Shown here: piece after piece, positions 34,312 through 41,420 of the stretch | Layout: every line of letters starts with the position of its first letter | How positions within the stretch are numbered: position 1 is the first letter of the stretch | Origin: Candidatus Neomarinimicrobiota bacterium | Lineage (GTDB): Bacteria; Fidelibacterota; UBA8477; JABMPR01 | Direction of reading: 5' to 3' | Assembly (NCBI GenBank): GCA_016784545.1 | Contig: JADHUM010000036.1 | Location: forward strand, 1-41,420 | Length of the DNA stretch: 41,420 nt | Position numbers and translations under genes: made by a program | Notes under the pieces: model-generated | Database searches by the model: none | Told to the model about the DNA's origin: nothing | Seen by the model: only the letters and a program-made list of their open reading frames with translations

Positions 34312-34690
34312 GATACAGTCCTTTCAGTAAACCCAAATTATTGATTTTATTAGTGATCTAGATAATGTATAAGTGAATAACATTTTTTCCCCGCACTCAT
34401 ATTACATGATTAAACGCAAACTTAATTATAACAAATAATGTGCCAATCAGCAGATTATATCACGTCGAACGGTGGGTCGAATCGTCGAATATAAGTATTT
34501 TTATCTGTGAATAATAATAAATACTTAGGCCTCTTTGTTATGTGTGTGTAACAAGGGTTGCAATGAGGTACAAAACCAACTAGTAGCAACCAAATTACTC
34601 TAATGAAAACAATCAGCTAATTACTTGCTAAATAGCAGTTATATTGATGCCGATGTTTAACCATAACACAAATTATGAAAAGAGGTATAT
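34312..34690. promoter_or_regulatory. Divergent AT-rich regulatory region
   Basis: Separates the minus-strand cytochrome operon from the plus-strand NifX-like gene, so it must hold both promoters. A nine-base inverted repeat TAAGTATTT/AAATACTTA lies at 34492-34500 and 34519-34527. Just before it, GTCGAA occurs three times (34464, 34476, 34484). I found no -35/-10 pair I would trust, and no FNR- or CRP-like consensus. Confidence 0.5.
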
Positions 34691-35068
34691 ATGAAAATTG
34701 GGATCGCATCCAACGACCAAAGATCAATAGCACAGCATTTTGGCAGGACCAAGGGATTCGTGATTGCTGAACTAATTGATGGAACAATTAAATCAAAGGA
34801 CTATCGTGAAAACGTCTTTACCCATCATCTGCAGCAAGGTGAGCATCAGCACGAGGGAGGACATGGACATTCCCATGAGGGAATCCTGGCAGCTTTGAAG
34901 GATTGCGATGTGGTCATTGCCAGAGGTATGGGTCGTCGCATATACGAAGACCTTCGTGGAGCCAACATCGAATCATTGATTACTGACATACCAACAGTTG
35001 ATGATGCACTTTCTGCTTATGTATCCGGCACCTTGATCGACAATCCGGAAAAGGGGTGTATCCACTAA
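34691..35068 (+). CDS. NifX/NifB-family metallocluster-binding protein
   Basis: Protein of 125 residues with the dinitrogenase iron-molybdenum cofactor domain: MKIGIASNDQRSIAQHFGRTKGFVI at the N-terminus and DVVIARGMGRRIYEDL in the middle. A His-rich insert (HHLQQGEHQHEGGHGHSHEG, about 46-65) and a terminal GCIH suggest metal binding. There are no nif genes nearby, so a general role in Fe-S or metal-cluster handling is more likely than nitrogen fixation. An AGAGG ribosome-binding site precedes the ATG. It leads a three-gene set with the DUF6125-like and HesB-like genes. Confidence 0.9.
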   Translation: MKIGIASNDQRSIAQHFGRTKGFVIAELIDGTIKSKDYRENVFTHHLQQGEHQHEGGHGHSHEGILAALKDCDVVIARGMGRRIYEDLRGANIESLITDIPTVDDALSAYVSGTLIDNPEKGCIH

Positions 35069-35095
35069 CCAGCAATATTGGAACAGGAAATATCT

Positions 35096-35607
35096 ATGTC
35101 AAATCTGGATCATTTATCACGGAAACAGCTCGTTGGAATGTTAGATGACTTTGCCAAGAATTGGCTCGCCCATGATGGCCTTTGGTTTCAGGCAATCGAG
35201 GCCAGGCACGGAATGGAAACTGCCATTGAATGTGATACTGAGGCGTGGAGACAGTTTACTGTAATAGAGGCCAGAAGAATCATGAAACGGCACAACATTG
35301 CCGACGATTCTGGTTTGGAAGGCTTGAAAAAGCCCTGGGTTATCGATTGTACTCCCGACTTAACAAACAGTCAATTTTGGAGGAGACAGAGGATAGCTTC
35401 CTGTTTCAAATGCAGGCGTGTCGCGTCCAGGGTGCCCGAGTCAGGCATGGACTAGCTGATTTTCCATGTAAGTCTGTTGGGCTGGTGGAGTACACAGAAT
35501 TTGCAAGAACCATCGATCCGCGAATCAAGACTATTTGTGTGCGCTGTCCGCCAGACCCACACCCCGATAACTATTTCTGTGCATGGCGGTTTATGCTCAC
35601 TGCATGA
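35096..35607 (+). pseudogene. Frameshifted DUF6125 (ATC hydrolase-like) gene
   Basis: Two overlapping frames make one family member. Residues from the ATG at 35096 (LSRKQLVGMLDDFAKNWLAHDGLWFQAIEARHGMETAIE...GLEGLKK) continue in the -1 frame as ALGYRLYSRLNKQSILEE...CRVQGARVRHGLADFPCKSVGLVEYTEFARTIDPRIKTICVRCPPDPHPDNYFCAW. The switch falls in the GAAAAAG at 35326-35332, where one missing A or a -1 slip would restore the frame. Conserved cysteines (CRVQ, FPCK, CVRCPPD, CAW) are all in the second frame. The family resembles L-2-amino-thiazoline-4-carboxylate hydrolase-like proteins, but its function is not clear. It may be a sequencing error, a true pseudogene or a recoded gene. Confidence 0.75.
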
Positions 35608-35702
35608 TCCACAGGAGTGAGGATACGATTTCTCTTGCAATAGGGGACAATATTAATCATCTTTAAACTGTACATAAACTTGACTTGAATGGGGTAATAT
35701 AT

Positions 35703-36047
35703 ATGATTCAAATTACAGAAACTGCAGCCGAGAAGATTAAGGGTCTCATGAGCCAGCAGGACCTTTCCGATGAGGGTGGTCTTCGCATTTATGCAAACTC
35801 AGGCTGTTGTTCAAATGGTTCCTATGGAATGTCTCTGGAGAATAAGCAACATCCCGAAGACAATGTCTTCGATTCACAGGGCGTCCGTGTTCTGGTTGAT
35901 CCAGCGAGCTTTGCTCAGTTGGAAGGTGCCAGTGTTGAATACTACAAAGACGAACATGCTGAAGGTTTTACAATTTTGAAACCTAAAGCACAGTCGAATT
36001 GTGGATGCGGTGGCAATTGCAATTGCGGAGGCAACTGCAACTGTTAG
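35703..36047 (+). CDS. IscA/HesB-like iron-sulfur protein with Cys-rich tail
   Basis: Protein of 114 residues. The N-terminus ITETAAEKIKGLMSQQ and the SFxQLEGASVEYY region fit the HesB/IscA fold. The usual first conserved cysteine is replaced by a Cys-Cys pair (ANSGCCSNGSYGM), and the C-terminus ends in an unusual CGCGGNCNCGGNCNC tail with seven cysteines. Some HesB-like proteins carry selenocysteine next to a cysteine in this region; the Cys-Cys pair here could be the Cys form of that type (inference from memory). The ATG at 35703 is preceded by GGGGT. Probably binds or carries Fe-S or another metal. A terminator follows. Confidence 0.85.
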   Translation: MIQITETAAEKIKGLMSQQDLSDEGGLRIYANSGCCSNGSYGMSLENKQHPEDNVFDSQGVRVLVDPASFAQLEGASVEYYKDEHAEGFTILKPKAQSNCGCGGNCNCGGNCNC

Positions 36048-36070
36048 GACCGTAACTCTCCTCGAACAAG

Positions 36071-36098
36071 ACCCTGGCTCATCACCAGGGTTTTTTTT
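36071..36098 (+). terminator. Intrinsic terminator after the HesB-like gene
   Basis: ACCCTGG (36071-36077) pairs with CCAGGGT (36085-36091) around a seven-base loop, followed by an eight-T run. A standard Rho-independent terminator, 24 bases after the stop codon. Confidence 0.9.
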
Positions 36099-36105
36099 AC
36101 CCCCC

Positions 36106-36284
36106 CAAGCACTCTATAGGCAACTCATAAGCAAATAGACCTGCCTGATATATACACCCGAAGGTTTTGGGGTAATCCCGGCGTAGCTCGTAGAGCGAAG
36201 CCGGATAATTTAAATCCCAAAGCACCCTGTAGGTGACTCATAATCAGATGAACTTGGTGTAAACAACGCAGGTTTTGGGGTAAT
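36106..36284 (+). repeat. Two imperfect direct repeats of 66-71 bases around a REP-like element
   Basis: Copies at 36106-36176 and 36219-36284 share blocks resembling AAGCAC-CT-TAGG--ACTCATAA at the start and GGTTTTGGGGTAAT at the end; the middle diverges. Both are non-coding. The REP-like palindrome lies between them. Confidence 0.6.
36178..36204. repeat. REP-like nested palindrome, copy 2
   Basis: Outer arms CCGGC (36178-36182) and GCCGG (36200-36204), inner arms GCTC (36186-36189) and GAGC (36193-36196), with three-base spacers. Shares the core with 27763-27795 but the outer arms have changed together so that pairing is kept. Confidence 0.65.
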
Positions 36285-36449
36285 TACTGCAATTTTAATT
36301 CCGCCAACCGTTTTAGATGTCCAGGATGCTCCATCAGCAGTTAGAAATAATGTCTCAGCTTAAATAATAATTACGTTAACTCACAAGAAACCTTTATTAG
36401 CTCCTATAGTTTGCCTTGTTAGACTGTATTTTGGTCTTAGTTTATCCAT

Positions 36450-37433
36450 ATGTTGCCTGACCCTCATAATATGGACCAGTATCCCTGGATGATAAATTTT
36501 AAGAAGAATCCAATTCCCGTTCTATTAAAGGCAGCACCTCTCCCAATCCGCTATCAACTGGTAGAGGATATTCTAGAGGATTCGTCTTCTGAAGATTTCT
36601 TAGCATTACAAAAAAACTTGAGAAAGCATCAGCCCAGACGGAAAATTCTGGCAGACCAGAGTGCCATTGGTTTATGGCCGATTGATGGTAAAACCACTGG
36701 ATTGAATGATGCTCAAATTCAAACCCTTCAACTTTTGAAACAGCTGGAAGTTCTACAAGGACTCCTTGATTATTCTGTAACCCACAAACAGGATAAAGTG
36801 ATGCTGGGTATGCGGGAAGTTCTACGAGCACTGGCTGAGCAGAATTTACCATTGAGACTACATCACCATGCCCAGGCAATCTATCTGGCGATTGTATACC
36901 AGTTAGAAGGCAGCCCAATCATCAAGCAGCTAATGAGAGATATAATTGCTCGGCAAAATTCAGATGGTGGTTGGTCCAGTTTACCTACAGAAACCGCATC
37001 CTGTTATTGGAGTAGCTTATTCTTTCTTTGGACCCTGGGGCAGTCAGAAAAATTCCGCGAGAATCGGGCCATTAAAAAGGGGCTTAAATATCTGGAGGGG
37101 AAGGTTCTTCAAGAAGGAGAGAGTACACTGCTCCCAGGTATGCAAGTCTGGGATACTCTGATCTCTGGAACCAGTGGTCTCAGCATCATCTCAGGAGGAA
37201 CCCTCAGATATTTGGAAACCATCAAGTTAATTGATGGGAAAAATAATGACCGTAAAACATATAAACTGCTTGATTGGCTTATAGATGCTCAGCTAAAAAC
37301 AGGGTTATGGCCAAGTATTGTGGGCCGGGATAAACAGGGTGACTTTGGTGTCACCTTGCGAGTTTTAAAAGTGTTGAAACATTTCCAGACACAACGAGTT
37401 CAGGAAACACTCAAGTACGATTCAGATGTCTAA
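36450..37433 (+). CDS. Terpenoid-cyclase-like alpha-alpha toroid protein
   Basis: Protein of 327 residues without a signal peptide. It has helical-repeat motifs of the squalene cyclase/prenyltransferase type, including IIARQNSDGGWSSLPTETASCYWSSLFFLWTLG and LIDAQLKTGLWPSIVGRDKQGDFGVTLRVLKVLKHF. I see no DxDD or other catalytic acid motif, so enzymatic activity is doubtful. Its neighbours do not explain its role. The ATG at 36450 has no clear ribosome-binding site; a later ATG at 36471 is possible. It precedes lon by 27 bases and may be co-transcribed with it. Confidence 0.75.
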   Translation: MLPDPHNMDQYPWMINFKKNPIPVLLKAAPLPIRYQLVEDILEDSSSEDFLALQKNLRKHQPRRKILADQSAIGLWPIDGKTTGLNDAQIQTLQLLKQLEVLQGLLDYSVTHKQDKVMLGMREVLRALAEQNLPLRLHHHAQAIYLAIVYQLEGSPIIKQLMRDIIARQNSDGGWSSLPTETASCYWSSLFFLWTLGQSEKFRENRAIKKGLKYLEGKVLQEGESTLLPGMQVWDTLISGTSGLSIISGGTLRYLETIKLIDGKNNDRKTYKLLDWLIDAQLKTGLWPSIVGRDKQGDFGVTLRVLKVLKHFQTQRVQETLKYDSDV

Positions 37434-37460
37434 TTCAAAAATATATATTCGGAGTAAACG

Positions 37461-39839
37461 ATGACAGATATAAACCCTTCAACCGCCTTTCCAGTGATGC
37501 CACTGCGCAATACAGTGTTGTTTCCGCAGCAGGTTATCCCGCTTTATATAGGTAGAGAACGATCATTAAAACTATTACGCGAACTTCCTTCAGGGAAAAA
37601 GACAATTGTTGTCGTGGCACAACGTGAAGGCTCAGTGGAGAATCCAGAAGCTGGTGATCTTTTTGATGTTGGGACCACTGCCTCAGTCATGAAGATATTG
37701 GATATGCCTGATGGTAGCCAGAGTGCTATTGTCCAGGGAGGTGAACGCGTCCGCATCAAAAGCTACTCACAGACAGACCCATATTTTAAAGCTAGCATTG
37801 AGGGTATAGAAGAAATCTATGATGCCGATCTAGAGACTGATGCCATGTCTGCCAATATCCGCACACTTTTCCGTGAACTTTCAAAGGTCGCAGACTATAT
37901 CACCCAGGAACACATCTCACTGCTCTCCAATATCCAGCACCCTGCCCGCCTGGTGGATAGAGCCGTCTCAATGATGCAACTCTCCAATACCGAAAAACAG
38001 GGTATCCTGGAAGAAACTGATGTCACAGAACGTCTGAAGAAAGCTACTGTCCTCATCAATCGGGAAATACAGCGCCAGGAAATTGGTGAGAAAATTCAGA
38101 CTGAGGTCCAGGAAGAAATTTCAAAAAGTCAGCGTGAGTACTTTCTTAGAGAGCAGATGAAAGCCATCAAGAAAGAATTGGGCGAAGATGATCAAACCCT
38201 GGAAATCAAGGAACTGGAAGAGAAAATTCTCGAAGCCGGCATGCCGGAAGAAGCGCTAAAAGTAGCCAATAAAGAAATTGACCGCCTCCAGCGAATCCCC
38301 CCATCATCTCCTGAATATACGGTTTCCCGTACCTATCTGGATTGGCTTGTGGAATTACCCTGGAGTAAAGAGACTGAGGATCGAGTTGACATACAGGAAG
38401 CTTTGAAGATTCTCGATAGAGACCATTATGGTTTGAAACGCGTCAAAAACAGGGTCCTGGAATTCCTCGCTGTACGGAAGCTTAAGATGGAACAAAGTCC
38501 TGATGCACCCATCAAAGGACCTATCCTGTGCTTCCAGGGTCCGCCTGGAACGGGTAAAACATCACTTGGTAAATCTATCGCTGACGCTCTCGGTAGAGAA
38601 TTTATTCGCATCTCCCTGGGTGGCGTTCGGGATGAAGCCGAAATTCGCGGTCACCGCAGGACCTACATCGGTGCCTTGCCAGGTCGAATCATACAGGGAC
38701 TTAAAAAAGCCAAAACCCGTAATCCGGTCTTTATGCTGGATGAGGTTGATAAGCTGGGGACTGATTTTCGAGGCGATCCCAGCTCTGCGCTTCTGGAGGT
38801 GCTTGACCCTGAGCAGAATAACTCTTTCAGTGATCACTACCTTGAAGTGACTTTTGATTTATCCAAGGTCATGTTTATTGCCACAGCAAACTGGCTGGAC
38901 CCCATCCCTGGCCCGCTCCGTGATAGAATGGAGATGATTGATTTCCCTGGCTATGTCGAAGAAGAAAAAATCCATATCGCCAAATCTTATTTGATTCCCA
39001 AGCAGGTCACAGAACATGCCCTGGAAGAAGAGCAGATTACCTTCATGGATACTGCTATTGCTGAGATTATCGGTCGCTATACGTATGAGGCGGGTGTTCG
39101 AAATCTTGAACGTCAGATTGCCAATGTATGTCGCAAGGTCGCCAGAGAAAGAGCAGAAGGGAATGACAAACCACGTCGTATCACCAAAAGCAGTATAGCC
39201 AAGCTGCTGGGGCCTCCAAGACGCCATAGTGAAATTGCCGAGCGTATGTCTAATTATGGTATCGTAATTGGATTGGCCTATACAGCCGTCGGTGGAGATA
39301 TTCTCTTTATTGAAGCCATGAAAATGAAAGGCAAGGGCGGCTTGAAGCTCACTGGCAAACTGGGCGATGTGATGAAAGAATCCGCTCAGGCTGTGTATTC
39401 TTATATTCGCTCAAATGCGGAAAAATTTGGGGTAGATCCTGATTTCTATAAAAAATGGGATATCCATGTTCATATCCCGGCCGGTGCTGTGCCAAAAGAT
39501 GGTCCATCAGCTGGTATCACCCTTTTTACGGCCATGATTTCACTCCTCACAGAGCGATTGGTGAAAAGTAATCTGGGTATGACAGGTGAGATTACCCTCC
39601 GAGGAGCAGTTCTGCCTATTGGTGGTATTCGTGAAAAGGTAATGGCTGCCAACCGTGCTGGTCTGACAACTGTTATTCTGCCAAAGAAGAATGAGGCTGA
39701 TCTGGTAGAATTACCTGATAGAGTGAAAAAAGAGATGGAATTCAAATTTGTAGATAAAATTTGTGATGTCATTGAGCTGGCACTTGAGCCAGCTACCGAA
39801 AAGAAAAAGGTCACCCAAAAAGTAGCTGCTGAGGCATAG
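37461..39839 (+). CDS. lon: ATP-dependent protease Lon
   Basis: Soluble AAA+ serine protease of 792 residues that degrades misfolded and regulatory proteins. It has a LON N-terminal domain (about 10-210; FPVMPLRNTVLFPQQVIPLYIGRERS), a Walker A at about residue 360 (GPPGTGKTS), Walker B (VFMLDEVDKLG) and a C-terminal protease domain. The catalytic dyad is Ser683 (KDGPSAGITL) and Lys726 (GGIREKVMAA), 43 residues apart as in E. coli Lon. A GGAG ribosome-binding site precedes the ATG. Full length and intact. Confidence 0.98.
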   Translation: MTDINPSTAFPVMPLRNTVLFPQQVIPLYIGRERSLKLLRELPSGKKTIVVVAQREGSVENPEAGDLFDVGTTASVMKILDMPDGSQSAIVQGGERVRIKSYSQTDPYFKASIEGIEEIYDADLETDAMSANIRTLFRELSKVADYITQEHISLLSNIQHPARLVDRAVSMMQLSNTEKQGILEETDVTERLKKATVLINREIQRQEIGEKIQTEVQEEISKSQREYFLREQMKAIKKELGEDDQTLEIKELEEKILEAGMPEEALKVANKEIDRLQRIPPSSPEYTVSRTYLDWLVELPWSKETEDRVDIQEALKILDRDHYGLKRVKNRVLEFLAVRKLKMEQSPDAPIKGPILCFQGPPGTGKTSLGKSIADALGREFIRISLGGVRDEAEIRGHRRTYIGALPGRIIQGLKKAKTRNPVFMLDEVDKLGTDFRGDPSSALLEVLDPEQNNSFSDHYLEVTFDLSKVMFIATANWLDPIPGPLRDRMEMIDFPGYVEEEKIHIAKSYLIPKQVTEHALEEEQITFMDTAIAEIIGRYTYEAGVRNLERQIANVCRKVARERAEGNDKPRRITKSSIAKLLGPPRRHSEIAERMSNYGIVIGLAYTAVGGDILFIEAMKMKGKGGLKLTGKLGDVMKESAQAVYSYIRSNAEKFGVDPDFYKKWDIHVHIPAGAVPKDGPSAGITLFTAMISLLTERLVKSNLGMTGEITLRGAVLPIGGIREKVMAANRAGLTTVILPKKNEADLVELPDRVKKEMEFKFVDKICDVIELALEPATEKKKVTQKVAAEA

Positions 39840-39966
39840 AAGAAGAGATACTTTTAAAACGAATCTTACGAATTCAATGAAGGGATTTTTAAACAGAGCA
39901 TAAAAATTCATTGATTTCGTCTACCTTTTGTGGGAGTTTTAACTGTTATAAAGAGGGAGTCGTCTG

Positions 39967-40341
39967 ATGCATTGTCCCAAATGTAAGGGTTATATGAAAA
40001 GTATTAAGTACGAGTATGTTCAGGTTGAACGCTGTACGAAATGCTATGGGATCTGGTTCGACAGATTTGAATTACAGGATTTGAAACAATTATCCGGTTC
40101 TGAAGTGATTGATATGGGAGATCCCGAGCTCGGTAAACAACAGAACCAGAATATTGATGCAGTTTGTCCAAGATGCGACATTGCCATGACCCCTGAGGCT
40201 GACAAGAGGCAGGCTCACATCCATTATGAACGTTGTCCTGATTGCAAAGGTGTCTACTTTGATGCCGGTGAATTCAGGGATTATAAAGAATTGACCGTCG
40301 GCGAATTCTTTAAATCCTTCTTTAACCGATCGAACAACTAG
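39967..40341 (+). CDS. Double zinc-ribbon (TFIIB-type) protein
   Basis: Protein of 124 residues with two copies of the zf-TFIIB module: CPKCKGYM...RCTKCYGIWFDRFEL (about 3-36) and CPRCDIAM...RCPDCKGVYFDAGEF (about 68-101). Each binds one zinc through four cysteines and ends in the family motif (I/V)(W/Y)FD..E. A GAGGGAG ribosome-binding site precedes the ATG. Function unknown; proteins of this kind are small and widespread. Confidence 0.9.
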   Translation: MHCPKCKGYMKSIKYEYVQVERCTKCYGIWFDRFELQDLKQLSGSEVIDMGDPELGKQQNQNIDAVCPRCDIAMTPEADKRQAHIHYERCPDCKGVYFDAGEFRDYKELTVGEFFKSFFNRSNN

Positions 40342-40379
40342 AGCTATAACCATAATTTCTACCAAGGTGCGGGAAAAGT

Positions 40380-40421
40380 CCCCTCCTTGGAGGGGTGTCT
40401 CGTTTACGAGACGGGGTGGGT
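40380..40421. repeat. Inverted repeat, left end of DUF559 cassette
   Basis: CCCCTCCTTGGAGGGG (40380-40395, itself palindromic), then a hairpin GTCTCGT-TT-ACGAGAC (40397-40412), then GGGGTGGGT (40413-40421). The complement of the outer elements is found at 40819-40846 at the other end of the gene. Confidence 0.75.
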
Positions 40422-40426
40422 AAAGT

Positions 40427-40864
40427 ATGACGAAGAGAATTATTTTGACATACAATCCAGACTTAAAGCCAAAGGCCAAAAAACTCCATCAAAACATGAC
40501 GTTTTCGGAAATTCTATTGTGGAAACGACTAAAAGCAAAACAAATGATGGGTTTTCAGTTCAATAGACAGCGTCCTATTGACAATTATATCGTAGATTTT
40601 TATTGTAAGGATTTGATGCTTGCCATTGAAGTTGATGGTGCCAGTCATGATGCTGTAGAAGTTCAGAAATATGATGGGAGACGACAAAAAAGATTAGAAA
40701 AATTGGGTGTGAGGTTTCTGAGATTCGATGATCTGGATGTTAAAAAGAATATAGATGATGTGGTGATGACGATTCAACTATGGATTGAAGAGCATCAAGA
40801 AGATTTGACGGAAAGAAAACCCACCCCTAGCCCCTCCAAGGAGGGGAACGATTGGGAGAAGTAA
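40427..40864 (+). CDS. DUF559 endonuclease-like protein
   Basis: Protein of 145 residues of the DUF559 family (PD-(D/E)XK/Vsr-like nuclease fold). It shows KPKAKKLHQNMTFSEILLWKRLKAKQMMGFQFNRQRPI, then the catalytic region YIVDFYCKDLMLAIEVDGASHD (Asp, Glu-Val-Asp-Gly) and VRFLRFDDLDV. Its last residues (KPTPSPSKEGNDWEK) are encoded by the right inverted repeat, so the cassette end contributes the C-terminus. Such genes often occur singly in repeat-framed insertions in Bacteroidetes-like genomes. Cellular role unknown. Confidence 0.88.
   Translation: MTKRIILTYNPDLKPKAKKLHQNMTFSEILLWKRLKAKQMMGFQFNRQRPIDNYIVDFYCKDLMLAIEVDGASHDAVEVQKYDGRRQKRLEKLGVRFLRFDDLDVKKNIDDVVMTIQLWIEEHQEDLTERKPTPSPSKEGNDWEK
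40819..40846. repeat. Inverted repeat, right end of DUF559 cassette
   Basis: ACCCACCCC (40819-40827), TAG, then CCCCTCCAAGGAGGGG (40831-40846). This is the inverted counterpart of 40380-40421, without the internal 17-base hairpin. Confidence 0.75.
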
Positions 40865-40866
40865 CT

Positions 40867-41283
40867 GTGGATACTTTGCTAAAATTCATAAAAACACAAT
40901 ACGAGCGGCCGGGCACAAAACCATTACTTGCCATAGGTGTCATCTTGATTTTGGCTGCCTTGGGAATCGGAATCAGTGATAATCCACCCGGCATTGGGTT
41001 GACTTATCTTGGTATAACCTGCTTGGGCTTCAGTCTGATACATCACTGGCGCAGTGCCCGAGACTTTGGAACCCTTCTGGCAGTCTCCATCATCAGTTTT
41101 CCCGTCATGGTTTTGCTCCACAATATCTTTGATGGAATCAATACTCAAGTTGGTACTATTCCTGTGGTGAATCAATTCTTGAATGGTTTTGCTGTTATTT
41201 TTTTTATTGGAGGTGTGCTCATTGCTCCTGCAGTTGCTTTAGTAGCTATCGTGGGGGGACTGTATTATCTGATATTCAAATAG
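40867..41283 (+). CDS. Small multi-pass membrane protein, unknown function
   Basis: Protein of 138 residues from a GTG at 40867, with GGAGAAG eight bases upstream. A longer TTG start (40852) would overlap the DUF559 stop. Three to four hydrophobic helices are visible (LLAIGVILILAALGIGI, FGTLLAVSIISFPVMVLLH, FLNGFAVIFFIGGVLIAPAVALVAIVGGLYYLIF). I do not recognise a family. Its ribosome-binding site lies in the end of the upstream gene, so their expression may be coupled by the insertion. Confidence 0.7.
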   Translation: MDTLLKFIKTQYERPGTKPLLAIGVILILAALGIGISDNPPGIGLTYLGITCLGFSLIHHWRSARDFGTLLAVSIISFPVMVLLHNIFDGINTQVGTIPVVNQFLNGFAVIFFIGGVLIAPAVALVAIVGGLYYLIFK

Positions 41284-41295
41284 CACCCGAATTAA

Positions 41296-41311
41296 GAGGC
41301 TGTGTGAAAAC
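41296..41311 (+). mobile_element. Possible insertion-sequence end
   Basis: GAGGCTGTGTGAAAAC resembles the terminal inverted repeat of some IS1182/IS5-like elements. Only the outermost bases are visible and no transposase lies inside the window, so the call is weak. Confidence 0.25.
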
Positions 41312-41420
41312 GGGGGTCCAATAGAGGATACTTAGTTAGGGTTTCGATCCCGCGACTAGACAGATCATGCGTAACCTTTTGATAATAAACTAGATAAGTT
41401 GTATTTATTCTTGTTATTAA

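Larger units (their letters stand above)
36048..36449. other. Gene-free region with terminator and repeats
   Basis: No credible gene. It begins with the intrinsic terminator (36071-36098), followed by two imperfect copies of a 66-71 base unit (36106-36176 and 36219-36284) with a REP-like palindrome between them (36178-36204). The last 160 bases before the next gene show no clear promoter. Confidence 0.7.

Noticed and set aside
34691-35068. Nitrogen fixation function for the NifX-like gene
   Set aside because: No nif structural or assembly genes are in the window; the domain is common in non-diazotrophs.
35245-35607. A second stand-alone gene overlapping the DUF6125 frame
   Set aside because: Its first 30 residues are meaningless, and the conserved family sequence only begins where the first frame stops matching, so it is the continuation after a frameshift.

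Overview
The window most likely comes from a Gram-negative bacterium with an outer membrane. It has lipoproteins, a predicted beta-barrel porin, many exported multihaem c-type cytochromes, canonical Shine-Dalgarno sites and at least one sigma70-type promoter. A giant Reg_prop/Y_Y_Y sensor kinase and an adenylate cyclase-TolB-like-TPR protein recall the FCB group (Marinimicrobia, Calditrichota or Bacteroidetes relatives). That placement is an impression from gene style; no marker gene settles it.

Layout. 51-3677: a propeller-PAS-histidine kinase (minus). 3898-10693: a housekeeping operon on the minus strand, yceD-rpmF-plsX-fabH-fabD-fabG-acpP-fabF-rnc, with a consensus promoter at its head and an intrinsic terminator between acpP and fabF. 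10762-13533: Xaa-Pro aminopeptidase, D-Ala-D-Ala dipeptidase and 3-methyladenine glycosylase (minus). 13831-27530: a plus-strand electron-transfer cluster that begins with a Cys-rich MerR regulator. 27531-30763: a possible acquired segment with an adenylate cyclase-TPR gene inside nested direct repeats, some resembling tRNA-Lys. 30764-34311: a second multihaem operon (minus). 34691-36047: NifX-like, a frameshifted DUF6125-like gene and an IscA/HesB-like gene (plus). 36450-41283: a terpenoid-cyclase-like toroid protein, lon, a zinc-ribbon protein, a DUF559 gene framed by inverted repeats, and a small membrane protein.

The main discovery is in the 13.8-27.5 kb cluster. Its first cytochrome gene (14292-15860) is interrupted by one in-frame UGA at 14496-14498. 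A hairpin 3' of the UGA has the spacing and loop expected of a bacterial SECIS element. The UGA sits between Gly codons. Only readthrough joins the signal peptide to the remaining haem sites, so I interpret it as selenocysteine. The cluster resembles the Geobacter ext (selenite/tellurite-associated) electron-conduit loci: rhodanese lipoprotein (ExtH-like), selenoprotein cytochrome (ExtKL-like), b-type cytochrome (ExtQ-like), triheme anchored cytochrome (ExtS-like) and porin (ExtI-like). It also has an 18-haem cytochrome and two NHL propellers. I count 56 CXXCH motifs plus five expanded CXnCH motifs in this cluster, and 27 CXXCH in the second operon.

Inferred function: electrons pass from the quinone pool through the b-type cytochrome to periplasmic multihaem proteins, then through a porin-cytochrome complex to an extracellular or periplasmic acceptor. 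The two rhodanese domains and the putative Sec suggest sulfur, selenium or tellurium oxyanion chemistry. The second operon repeats the haem-wire/cytochrome b module, but there both parts are fused in one polypeptide.
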